A DNA stretch of 64,000 nt from JBLMXQ01 sp050257855. Its GTDB lineage: Bacteria > Acidobacteriota > Vicinamibacteria > Vicinamibacterales > CAVVIG01. The first letter of the stretch is position 1; the number at the start of each line of letters is the position of its first letter. Positions 47,128 through 56,717 of this stretch are shown here, piece after piece. Position numbers and translations under genes: made by a program. The notes beneath the pieces are model-generated. The model made no database searches. It was given only the letters and a program-made list of their open reading frames with translations, and was not told the origin of the DNA. Location: the NCBI GenBank assembly GCA_050257855.1, contig JBLMXQ010000072.1, positions 23,185 to 87,184 on the forward strand, written 5' to 3'.

Positions 47128-47577
47128 CTACTGCTTGGGTTCGTGGCCGGTCCCCGGGCGGGAAGAACGGCGGTGCTCGCGCTGCCACTCGTCGTGGGCT
47201 GCCTTGAACCTGACCAGCTGGTCGGGCGTGAGCACCTGGTGCATGTGGAGCAGCATCAGCGTGCGCATCTTGTTCAACGCCGCGCGCTCGGCTTCGACGC
47301 GATCGATCTGGCGGACGACCTCGCCTTCCTCAGCGTTCACCTGGATCATGTTCGACAGTTCGCTCTCGAGCTGGTCGAGCTCGGCCTTCCCCTCGCGGAG
47401 CTTCGGCAGGGCGGCCCGGAAGACCGCGTCGATGCGGGCGCACTGCTCGGGCGTCAGGCCGACTTCCTTCTGGAACTGCTCGTCCTTCCACCACGCGAAT
47501 GACTGGGCGCCGGCCGGGACGGCCAGGGCCAGCAGCACGGCGGCAAGCAACAAACGCCGGACGGCATGGAGCTTCAT
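47128..47577 (-). CDS. LTxxQ-motif periplasmic protein (Spy/CpxP or CnrX-like)
   Basis: Periplasmic helical protein of 149 residues with signal peptide (about 1-25, ending PAGAQS). Two LTxxQ motifs mark the Spy/CpxP/CnrX-like family: GLTPEQCARID and VLTPDQLVRF, joined by a long helix rich in Glu and Lys. Members are chaperones (Spy), stress modulators (CpxP) or metal sensors (CnrX). It lies at the head of the TolC-MacAB row and under a candidate ECF promoter, so a sensor or chaperone role in envelope stress is likely. A GAGG ribosome binding site is present before the ATG at 47577. Confidence 0.8.
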   Translation of the reverse strand: MKLHAVRRLLLAAVLLALAVPAGAQSFAWWKDEQFQKEVGLTPEQCARIDAVFRAALPKLREGKAELDQLESELSNMIQVNAEEGEVVRQIDRVEAERAALNKMRTLMLLHMHQVLTPDQLVRFKAAHDEWQREHRRSSRPGTGHEPKQ

Positions 47578-47606
47578 CGAAACCTCAAAAGGCTACGTAA
47601 CTTTAT

Positions 47607-47633
47607 TACGCCGCAGGCCTTTGGGGCGTTTAC
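47607..47633 (-). promoter_or_regulatory. Candidate ECF-type promoter upstream of the LTxxQ protein
   Basis: On the minus strand GTAAAC (complement of 47628-47633), a 17-bp spacer and CGTA (complement of 47607-47610) lie about 30 nt before the start codon at 47577. The same two elements with a 16-bp spacer stand upstream of the ECF sigma gene at 50251. The form resembles SigX/SigW-type promoters (TGTAAC/CGT). This is a pattern seen by eye in two places only. Confidence 0.4.
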
Positions 47634-47725
47634 GGGAGTCCGCGGCTCGCATCGTGACAAACTTTTACGAGCGAACCGGTTACGGACGCCGGGCGGGTCG
47701 AACGAGACGGCCTCGGGCGGGCGCG

Positions 47726-48898
47726 TCAGGCGCAGAAGGCTTCGAGCCGGGCGATAGCGGCGCCCACCAGGTTGTCCGGCGTCGAGGCGCCCGCCGTCAG
47801 GCCCACGGTGACCGGTCCGGCCGCCGGCAGCCAGCCGGCCGTTGTCGTCTCGGTCTTCGCCTCGACCGGTTTGTGCCGGATTTCGTCGGCCGAGACGAGG
47901 CATTCGGGATCGGCGATATGGAAGGTCGGCCGCGACGCGGCGCAGATGCGCGCGAGGTTGCACGTGTTGCTGCTGTTGTAGCCGCCGATCACGATCATGA
48001 TGTCGGGCTTCCGCTCCGCCAGCAGGTCGGCGACGGCGTCCTGGCGGTCCTGCGTGGCGCTGCAGATCGTGTCGAACGCCTGGAAGCGGGTGCGCGCTTC
48101 GGCGTCGCCGTGCCGGTCGACCATCGCCTCCCGCAGCAGCTCGCCGAGCTCGAGCGACTCGGACATCAGCATCGTCGTCTGGTTGGCGAGGCCGATGCGC
48201 TGCAGATCGCAGTCCGGATCGAAGCCGGGGGAGGCGGCGCCGGCGAATCGCGTCAGGAACGCCTCGCGCTCGCCCTTTCCGCGAATGTAGTCGCAGACCG
48301 CGAGCGTCTCGGCGCGGTCGAAGACCACGAGGTAGCGGCCGCCGTACTGCACGGCCTGCGAGGCGGTCGCTCGCGTCTCCTCGTGCCAGACCTTGCCGTG
48401 GATGATGGAGGTGTAGCCGCCTTCGGCGTAGCGGCGCACGTTCTTCCAGACGTTCAGCACCGATCCGCACGTCGTGTCGACGAGCGTGCAGCCACGGGCG
48501 CTCAGCTGCTCGAGCATGGCCACCGTGACGCCGAACGCCGGCAGAATGACGACGTCGCGCGGACCGAGCGAGTCGATCGTGGCCGGGTCGTCGCTCAGGA
48601 ACCGGATGCCCATCGCCCGGAGCTTCTCGTTGACGTGCGGGTTGTGGATGATCTCGCCCGTCAGATAGACGTCGCGGTCCGGAAAGCGCCGGCGCGTCTG
48701 GTAGGCGTAGTCGACGGCGCGGTCGACGCCGTAGCAGAAGCCGAACTCGCGCGCGAGGTGGACGGTGAGCCGGCCCGTGCGGTACGTGAAGTCGTTCTGC
48801 TTGATGCGATCGACGAGGCCGCTCGCGTAGCTCTCGGCCAGCAGACCGGCGACGGACGCCTTGAGATCGAGGCCCTTGCGGAAGATCAGCGAGGCCAA
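47726..48898 (-). CDS. ispH: 4-hydroxy-3-methylbut-2-enyl diphosphate reductase
   Basis: Last enzyme of the MEP isoprenoid pathway, an iron-sulfur protein producing IPP and DMAPP. The three cluster cysteines are visible: AREFGFCYGVDRAVDYA, LVDTTCGSVLNVWKN and YNSSNTCNLARIC. Other family marks are TGEIIHNPHVNEKLRAMGI and GLTAGASTPDNLVG. The length of 390 residues includes an N-terminal extension of about 50 residues, as in the longer IspH branch of cyanobacteria and plastids. The only start near the upstream gene is a TTG at 48898, four bases after the anti-sigma stop. An essential gene is thus inside a stress-regulator row. Confidence 0.92.
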   Translation of the reverse strand: MASLIFRKGLDLKASVAGLLAESYASGLVDRIKQNDFTYRTGRLTVHLAREFGFCYGVDRAVDYAYQTRRRFPDRDVYLTGEIIHNPHVNEKLRAMGIRFLSDDPATIDSLGPRDVVILPAFGVTVAMLEQLSARGCTLVDTTCGSVLNVWKNVRRYAEGGYTSIIHGKVWHEETRATASQAVQYGGRYLVVFDRAETLAVCDYIRGKGEREAFLTRFAGAASPGFDPDCDLQRIGLANQTTMLMSESLELGELLREAMVDRHGDAEARTRFQAFDTICSATQDRQDAVADLLAERKPDIMIVIGGYNSSNTCNLARICAASRPTFHIADPECLVSADEIRHKPVEAKTETTTAGWLPAAGPVTVGLTAGASTPDNLVGAAIARLEAFCA

Positions 48899-48902
48899 GC
48901 CG

Positions 48903-49541
48903 CTACCGGACCTGGTTGGTCACTTCGCGCACGTGCGGCGTCAGTGCGTCGAGTGGCGCGAGCTCGCGGGTGTACGGACGGTCGAGCGCCGAGTCGAGCT
49001 CCGACAGGAACGCGTCGTCGGCCGTGTCGGACGCGACACCGGTCCGCGGCGACCTGAGCCGCCCGGCGTGCGGCGACGGCGCGTCGATCCGGCGCACGCT
49101 GGCGAGCTGGCCGACGCTCACGCCGCGACCATGGGTGTTGTCGAGGAACATGCCGGCGGCCATGCCGACGAAGAGCCCGACGGCAGCCGCAGCGGCAATC
49201 CAGCGCATGGCCACGCGGGAGGTCGAACCCGCGACGCGCCGGCTGACGAACTGCGACGGGAAGCTGAGGACCCGGGCTGCGTGTCCGACGTGCGCGATCC
49301 GGCGGGCGATCTGCTGCTGCTGGGCCTGGAGGCGCTCGGGCGTGAACACGGCGTCGGACTCCACGATGCCCTCGACCCGCACCGCGTCGAGCGACTGCCG
49401 CAGTTCGGCGTAGCGGGCGCTGCAACGGCTGCAGTCGGCCAGGTGCTCGGCGGCCGGCGGATCGACCGGCTCGCCCGTGGACTCGGCCAGATAGCAGTCG
49501 AAGAGCCGCTCGTCGTGGAGGTGGTGCGCGCGTGCTCTCAC
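48903..49541 (-). CDS. Membrane-anchored zinc-finger anti-sigma factor
   Basis: Partner of the ECF sigma factor encoded just upstream; its GTG start overlaps the sigma stop by 4 bp (GTGA). 212 residues. The ZAS motif H-x3-C-x2-C reads HLADCSRC (about residues 33-40). One membrane helix at about 112-131 (MRWIAAAAAVGLFVGMAAGM) separates the cytoplasmic part from a periplasmic tail of about 80 residues with no recognised domain. It probably holds the sigma factor until an envelope signal leads to its cleavage. Confidence 0.82.
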   Translation of the reverse strand: MRARAHHLHDERLFDCYLAESTGEPVDPPAAEHLADCSRCSARYAELRQSLDAVRVEGIVESDAVFTPERLQAQQQQIARRIAHVGHAARVLSFPSQFVSRRVAGSTSRVAMRWIAAAAAVGLFVGMAAGMFLDNTHGRGVSVGQLASVRRIDAPSPHAGRLRSPRTGVASDTADDAFLSELDSALDRPYTRELAPLDALTPHVREVTNQVR

Positions 49542-50251
49542 GGCTGACCTCCCAGAAGCGCGCGCAGCTTGCGCGCCGCCCGAAACAGATGAACGCGTAC
49601 CGTCGACTCGTTCAGGCCGGTGATGGCGCCGATCTCGCGCGGCGTGCAGTCACCGTAGTGACACAACATGAACACGGTGCGCTGCCGGCCGTCGAGCCGG
49701 TCGATCGCCTCGGCCAGCCGCGCGCGGCGCTCGCGGGCGAGCAGGCGCGCCTCCGGGTTCGCTGCCGGCACGGAGCCGACCGAACTGCGCGCCCGGTCGA
49801 GCGACCCCGCGTCGTCCGCGGAGACGAACCAGCGGTCGCGGCGCGCGCGCGACTTGCGCCGGTCGAGGCAGCCGTTGATGAGGATCCGCGTGAACCAGAC
49901 CTCGAACGGCCACGCCTCCTTGTACGACGTGATGTGCGCGAAGGCCTTCACGAACGCGTCCTGCACCGCTTCGTCGGCTTCCGCAGCGTCGCGCAGGTAC
50001 TGGAACGCGATGCGCGAGGCTCGACGCTGGTGGGCCGACACGAGCGACGAAAAGCGGTCGCGCGCCTCGTCCATCTCGCCGCGCTCGACGAGTCCGCGGA
50101 TGGCGACCGCCAGCCGCGTGTCCTCGCTGGCCGGCGCGGCCGGCGGCACACGCCGGCCCCGCGGCGCCCGGAGGGCGTCGATCGGATCGCTGGCGGTTAC
50201 CGCCGTGGCGGCATCGAGCGCCGTCTGCACATCAACACTCTGAGAGGACAT
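49538..50251 (-). CDS. ECF RNA polymerase sigma factor
   Basis: ECF sigma factor of 237 residues. Region 2: RFSSLVSAHQRRASRIAFQY, ADEAVQDAFVKAFAHI and VWFTRILINGCLDRRK; region 4: RTVFMLCHYGDCTPREIGAI and the recognition helix NESTVRVHLFRAARKL. A less conserved N-terminus of about 50 residues precedes; the GTG at residue 9 is another possible start. It leads a minus-strand row of anti-sigma, ispH, LTxxQ protein, TolC, MacA, MacB ATPase, MacB permease, MdtA and MdtB genes, and diverges from pckA. Confidence 0.9.
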   Translation of the reverse strand: MSSQSVDVQTALDAATAVTASDPIDALRAPRGRRVPPAAPASEDTRLAVAIRGLVERGEMDEARDRFSSLVSAHQRRASRIAFQYLRDAAEADEAVQDAFVKAFAHITSYKEAWPFEVWFTRILINGCLDRRKSRARRDRWFVSADDAGSLDRARSSVGSVPAANPEARLLARERRARLAEAIDRLDGRQRTVFMLCHYGDCTPREIGAITGLNESTVRVHLFRAARKLRALLGGQP

Positions 50252-50276
50252 ACGACCCGCCCCAGGGTCCGTTTAC
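50251..50276 (-). promoter_or_regulatory. Candidate ECF-type promoter of the sigma gene
   Basis: GTAAAC (complement of 50271-50276) and CGTA (complement of 50251-50254) are separated by 16 bp, the same elements as upstream of the LTxxQ gene. Here CGTA touches the annotated ATG, so if it is used the message would be leaderless or translation would start downstream, for example at the GTG at 50227. Weak evidence. Confidence 0.3.
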
Positions 50277-50301
50277 ATCTTACCGCACGGGGAGCGAATT
50301 G

Positions 50302-50331
50302 TTGACTTCGCCCGATTTGCACGAGTACGAT
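50302..50331 (+). promoter_or_regulatory. Sigma70 promoter of pckA
   Basis: TTGACT (50302-50307), an 18-bp spacer and TACGAT (50326-50331), about 50 bp upstream of the pckA ATG. Transcription would start near 50338, leaving a leader of about 40 nt. Confidence 0.6.
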
Positions 50332-50380
50332 CCGGAGATTCCGCGTATGTCGCTGTAGCGGATTGTCTTAGGAGCCGTGC

Positions 50381-51976
50381 ATGAGTACGGAAGTGGAGCG
50401 GGGACGCGGCCTGGAGCGCGAGGGGATCCGTTCCGACCGCATCAAGTGGAATCTCTCGACTCCCACTTTGTACGAGGAGGCGGTGCAGCGCCAGGAAGGC
50501 GTGCTCGCCGCTGACGGTCCGCTGGTCTGCCGGACGGGGCAGCACACGGGCCGCTCGCCGAACGACAAGTTCCTGGTGAGGGAGCCCTCGAGCGAGGCGC
50601 ACATCGCGTGGGGCAAGGTGAACCGGCCGCTCGACCAGGCGTCGTTCGACGCGCTGCACCGCGACGTCGTGGCCTCCCTCGAGAACAAGCAGCTCTACGT
50701 CCAGGACTGCTGGGCGGGCGCGGATCCGGCGTACCGCCTGCCGATCCGCGTCATCAACGAGCTGGCCTGGCACAATCTCTTCGCCCGCAACCTCTTCATT
50801 GTCGATCCCGATCCGGCTGCGGCCGCGGCCCACGTCCCGGAGTTCACGATCCTTTCCGCGCCGTCGTTCCTCGCCGACCCCGCGCGCCACGGGACGAATT
50901 CTTCGACGGTCATCGCGCTGAACTTCGCCCGCAAGCTGGTGCTCATCGCGGGCACGAGCTACGCCGGCGAGATGAAGAAGTCGATCTTCAGCGTGCTCAA
51001 CTACCTGTTGCCGCTGCGGGGCGTGCTCTCGATGCACTGCTCGGCGAACATCGGTCCGGCCGGCGACGTCGCGCTCTTCTTCGGCCTCTCGGGCACCGGC
51101 AAGACGACGCTGTCCTCCGATCCCGACCGCATGCTCATTGGCGACGACGAGCACGGCTGGAGCGATCGCGGCGTGTTCAATTTCGAGGGCGGCTGCTATG
51201 CCAAGACCATCCGCCTCTCGTCCGACGCCGAGCCGCAGATTTACGCGACGACCCGGCGGTTCGGAACCGTGCTCGAGAACGTCGTGGTCGATCCCGAGAC
51301 GCGGCAGCTCGACCTGGACGACGATCGGTACACGGAGAACACGCGCGCCGCCTATCCGATCTCGTTCATCGAGAACGCCGTGCCGTCCGGGCAGGGCGGC
51401 CACCCGCGGAACGTCGTCATGCTGACCGCCGACGCGTTCGGCGTCCTGCCGCCGATTTCGCGCCTGACGCCCGAAGGCGCGATGTACCACTTCCTCTCGG
51501 GCTACACGGCGAAGGTCGCGGGCACCGAACGGGGCGTGACCGAGCCGAAGGCGACCTTCAGCACCTGCTTCGGCGCGCCGTTCCTGCCGCTGCCGCCCGG
51601 TCGCTACGCCACGATGCTCGGCGAGAAGATCGCCGCCCACGGGGCGCGCGTGTGGCTGGTGAACACCGGTTGGACCGGCGGCCCCTACGGCACCGGCAAG
51701 CGGATGAAGATCGCGTACACACGTGCGATGATTCGCGCCGCGCTGTCGGGCGCGCTCGACGATGTCGAGTACCGGAGGCACCCCGCCTTCAACCTCGACA
51801 TGCCGGCCGCCTGTCCCGGCGTGCCGTCGGAGGTGCTGAGTCCGCGCCTCACGTGGACCGATCCGGCGGCCTACGACGTGCAGGCGGGCAGGCTCGCCCG
51901 CATGTTCGCCGACAATTTCAAGGCGTTCGAAGGCGAGGTGTCGGCGGGAGTTCGCGCGGCGGGGCCGAAGGTATAG
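50381..51976 (+). CDS. pckA: Phosphoenolpyruvate carboxykinase (ATP)
   Basis: Converts oxaloacetate and ATP to phosphoenolpyruvate, CO2 and ADP in gluconeogenesis. The 531-residue product has the kinase-1a P-loop GLSGTGKTTLS, the kinase-2 metal site IGDDEHGW, the substrate-site motifs RTGQHTGRSPNDKFLV and NIGPAGDVALFFG, and the C-terminal NTGWTGGPYGTGKRMKI. It is of the ATP-dependent rather than GTP-dependent family. It has its own sigma70 promoter. The gatB gene follows after 7 bp, so the two may be co-transcribed. Confidence 0.98.
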   Translation: MSTEVERGRGLEREGIRSDRIKWNLSTPTLYEEAVQRQEGVLAADGPLVCRTGQHTGRSPNDKFLVREPSSEAHIAWGKVNRPLDQASFDALHRDVVASLENKQLYVQDCWAGADPAYRLPIRVINELAWHNLFARNLFIVDPDPAAAAAHVPEFTILSAPSFLADPARHGTNSSTVIALNFARKLVLIAGTSYAGEMKKSIFSVLNYLLPLRGVLSMHCSANIGPAGDVALFFGLSGTGKTTLSSDPDRMLIGDDEHGWSDRGVFNFEGGCYAKTIRLSSDAEPQIYATTRRFGTVLENVVVDPETRQLDLDDDRYTENTRAAYPISFIENAVPSGQGGHPRNVVMLTADAFGVLPPISRLTPEGAMYHFLSGYTAKVAGTERGVTEPKATFSTCFGAPFLPLPPGRYATMLGEKIAAHGARVWLVNTGWTGGPYGTGKRMKIAYTRAMIRAALSGALDDVEYRRHPAFNLDMPAACPGVPSEVLSPRLTWTDPAAYDVQAGRLARMFADNFKAFEGEVSAGVRAAGPKV

Positions 51977-51983
51977 GACCGCG

Positions 51984-53441
<1,458 letters not shown>

Positions 53442-53503
53442 TATACTGACGTCACTCCGTCACATCATTCCGATCGCGAGGCGGCCGTGGGTGCACAGGC
53501 AGC

Positions 53504-54162
<659 letters not shown>

Positions 54163-54163
<1 letters not shown>

Positions 54164-55050
54164 TGCGGGCGCTGCGGTACGCGTTCGACGAGGCGACCGC
54201 GAGCCTGTGGCGCGGACGCCAGTCCGGCCTGCTGTCCACCGCGACCATCGCGCTCGCGCTGTTCGTCCTCGGCGGATTCCTCCTGGTGACCTCGAATCTC
54301 GAGCGCCTCGGCGAGGAGTGGAGCGCCGCCGCGGACATGTCGGTGTACCTCGCCGATCAGATCTCGCCCGCGCAGCAGCAGGCCATCGAGCAGCTGCTCG
54401 CGCCGGGCGGAGTGATCGCCGGCCGCGAGTACGTCTCGAAAGCCGCTGCCCTCGAGCGCTTCAAGAAGACCTTCAAGGATCTCTCGGCCGCCGTCGACAG
54501 CCTGGGCGAGAACCCGCTGCCCGCTTCGTACGAGCTGCGCCTCCGGGCCGCGACGGGCACGAGCGCAGAGGTGGATCGGCTGGGCGCACTCCTGCGCCAG
54601 ACGCCGGGCGTCGTCGACGTGCGCTACGACCGGCAATGGCTCGACCGTCTGCTGTCGGCCGTGGACATCGTCCGCGGCGTCGGCCTGGTCCTCGGCGCCG
54701 TCCTGACCATCGCCGCGGCGCTGACCGTCGCGAATGTCGTCCGGCTGGCGCTGTATGCCCGCCGGGACGAACTCGAGATCATGGAGCTCGTCGGCGCGCC
54801 CCAGGCCTACATCCGGGGGCCGTTCATCGTCGAAGGAGTGCTGCAGGGAGGGCTTGGCGCGCTGGCCGCCCTGATCGTCCTCGGCGCGGGTTTCCTGGCG
54901 ATCCGGAGGCATTACCTGGTGCCCCTCGCCTCGGCCGTCGACCTCTCGGCCATACGGTTCCTGCCGCTGGAGCTGTGCGTCCTGCTGGTGGTTGGAGGAA
55001 TGACGGTCGGCTGCCTGGGCGGGCTCGTGGCGGCGTGGAACGGCCGCTAA
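54163..55050 (+). CDS. ftsX: Cell division permease-like protein FtsX
   Basis: Membrane partner of FtsE, 295 residues from the ATG at 54163. Topology is the FtsX one: cytoplasmic N-terminus, helix at about 22-45 (TIALALFVLGGFLLVTSNL), periplasmic loop 50-160 (AADMSVYLADQISPAQQQAI, FSX-like with KDLSAAVDSLGENPLPASYE), then three helices at about 170-195, 220-245 and 265-290 with RRDELEIMELVGAPQAYIRG between. It is the regulatory component that activates cell-wall hydrolases. No hydrolase gene is next to it. Confidence 0.93.
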
Positions 55051-55075
55051 CCCGCGCGAACGGGCTTACGCAATC

Positions 55076-55105
55076 TTGACACGGCTTTTCGCGCGGCACT
55101 ACACT
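55076..55105 (+). promoter_or_regulatory. Strong sigma70-like promoter for the 94-aa gene
   Basis: TTGACA (55076-55081), 18-bp spacer, TACACT (55100-55105), 35 bp before the ATG at 55141. It is among the best matches to the consensus in the window. Confidence 0.65.
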
Positions 55106-55140
55106 GGATTCATCGCGGACAATTTATTCCGAGGACCTGC

Positions 55141-55425
55141 ATGCCACGCTTCGTGACCGATTCGAGGCCGATCAGCGCGCAGCACACACTCACAGAGTTC
55201 TACCGCGAAGAATTCCTCAAGCACCAGCGTTGTCTCCAGCAGCAGCGCCCGTACTACTCCGAAAGCGCCATCACGGACGTCGAAGCGGCGCTCTCGCGGA
55301 TCATGGGGCAGCTCGAGCAGCTCTGCACCAGGGACAACGCCAATCAGGTCGTCAGCCAGCTGCTGAAGAAATTTGACGTCGTGACCGGCCTTTCGGCCTG
55401 GTCCGATCCCAAGCACACCCACTGA
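55141..55425 (+). CDS. Conserved-looking small protein of unknown function
   Basis: A 94-residue soluble, mainly helical product (ISAQHTLTEFYREEFLKHQR, SAITDVEAALSRIMGQLEQL, NQVVSQLLKKFDVVTGLSAW). It has no signal or membrane segment and two cysteines. I do not recognise a family. It has its own strong promoter, and its stop overlaps the probable start of the glycerate kinase gene. Codon use looks like that of the neighbours. Its place after ftsEX does not say what it does. Confidence 0.75.
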   Translation: MPRFVTDSRPISAQHTLTEFYREEFLKHQRCLQQQRPYYSESAITDVEAALSRIMGQLEQLCTRDNANQVVSQLLKKFDVVTGLSAWSDPKHTH

Positions 55426-56711
55426 CGCGTTCACTCACGGCGGTCCGACGAGACCTCCTGGACATCATCCAGGCCGCTCTTCGTGCGTGCTCCGCCGGCG
55501 ATCTGCTCCTCCGCGCGCTGACGGCGCCGGACGCCCTTCCCGCCGGTCCTCTTCGAATCGTCTGCGCGGGCAAGGCGGCCCCGGCGATGGCCGCCGCCGC
55601 CGGATCGATATGCGGCGATCGTATTCGCGCCGCTGTGCTCGTGGCCGCGGCCGCGGCGCCGACTCCCGACCGGTTCGAGGCGATTGCGGGCGGGCATCCC
55701 GTGCCGACCGGCGACAGCGAGCGCGCGGGCCGGCGCGCGCTGGCGCTGGCGGACGCGACGCGCCCCGGCGAAGCACTGATCGTCCTGCTGTCGGGCGGCG
55801 CGTCGTCGCTCATGGCCGTGCCGGCCGATGGCGTCACGCTCGACGACAAGCGCCGGACGACGGATTGCCTGCTTCGCGCGGGCGCGGACATTCGGGCGCT
55901 CAACACCGTCCGCAAGCACCTGTCCGCCATCAAGGGAGGCCGGCTCGCGGCACGCGCGCAGGGGATCTGTCGCACGTTCGCCGTGTCCGACGTCATCGGC
56001 GACGACCTGGGCGTGATTGCGTCCGGACCAACCGTCCCCGACGAGAGCACGTTCGGCGACGCCATCGCCGTGATCGAGCGGTTCGGTGGCGCCGGCGCGT
56101 TTCCGCCCGCCGTCGTCGAGCGGCTGCGCCGCGGCGCCGCCGGAGAAATTTCCGAGACGCCGAAGCCCGGCGACCCGTGTCTCGCGCGATCCGACGCGCG
56201 GGTCATCGGCGGGCGGCGCGACGCGATGACCGGCGCCGCACGAGCCGCGCTGGCGCTCGGATATCACGTCGCCGTCCTCGACGATCCGGTCGTCGGCGAA
56301 GCCCGCGACACGGCCGTGCGGCAGCTCGAGGCCGTGCTGGCGCGGGCGGGCGGGGCAGGACGCCCCTTCTGCGCGATTTCGACCGGGGAGACCACCGTGC
56401 GCGTGAGGGGCGGCGGCAGGGGCGGGCGGAATCAGGAGTTCGCTCTCGCGTCGGTCGAAGGTCTCGCCCGGGCCGGCGGCGCGGCCGCCGCGGCCAGCGT
56501 GGGCACCGACGGCATCGACGGCCCGACCGACGCGGCAGGGGCAATCGCCGACACGACATCGCTCGCGCGCGCGCGCCGCGCGGGCCTCGATCCGGCCGCT
56601 TTTCTCGACGATAACGATGCATATGCCTTTTTCCGGGCCCTCGGCGACCTCGTGACCACCGGCCCGACCGACACGAACGTCGGCGACCTCCAGGTATTTC
56701 TGTTAGCCTGA
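55422..56711 (+). CDS. Glycerate 2-kinase (GckA/TtuD, MOFRL family)
   Basis: Phosphorylates D-glycerate to 2-phosphoglycerate. The conserved core starts well upstream of the first ATG (55587): in the same frame from 55422 one reads LLDIIQAALRACSAGDLLLR and IVCAGKAAPAMA, both typical of the family N-terminus. Since no ATG, GTG or TTG lies there, the CTG at 55422, which overlaps the upstream stop codon (CTGA), is taken as start, giving about 429 residues, the normal size. Other marks: GGHPVPTGDS, LLSGGASSLM, DVIGDDLGVIASGPT, STGETTVRVRGGGRGGRNQE and GTDGIDGPTDAAGA, the MOFRL domain. The start codon is an inference. Confidence 0.85.
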   Translation: MTRSLTAVRRDLLDIIQAALRACSAGDLLLRALTAPDALPAGPLRIVCAGKAAPAMAAAAGSICGDRIRAAVLVAAAAAPTPDRFEAIAGGHPVPTGDSERAGRRALALADATRPGEALIVLLSGGASSLMAVPADGVTLDDKRRTTDCLLRAGADIRALNTVRKHLSAIKGGRLAARAQGICRTFAVSDVIGDDLGVIASGPTVPDESTFGDAIAVIERFGGAGAFPPAVVERLRRGAAGEISETPKPGDPCLARSDARVIGGRRDAMTGAARAALALGYHVAVLDDPVVGEARDTAVRQLEAVLARAGGAGRPFCAISTGETTVRVRGGGRGGRNQEFALASVEGLARAGGAAAAASVGTDGIDGPTDAAGAIADTTSLARARRAGLDPAAFLDDNDAYAFFRALGDLVTTGPTDTNVGDLQVFLLA

Positions 56712-56717
56712 AATTCG

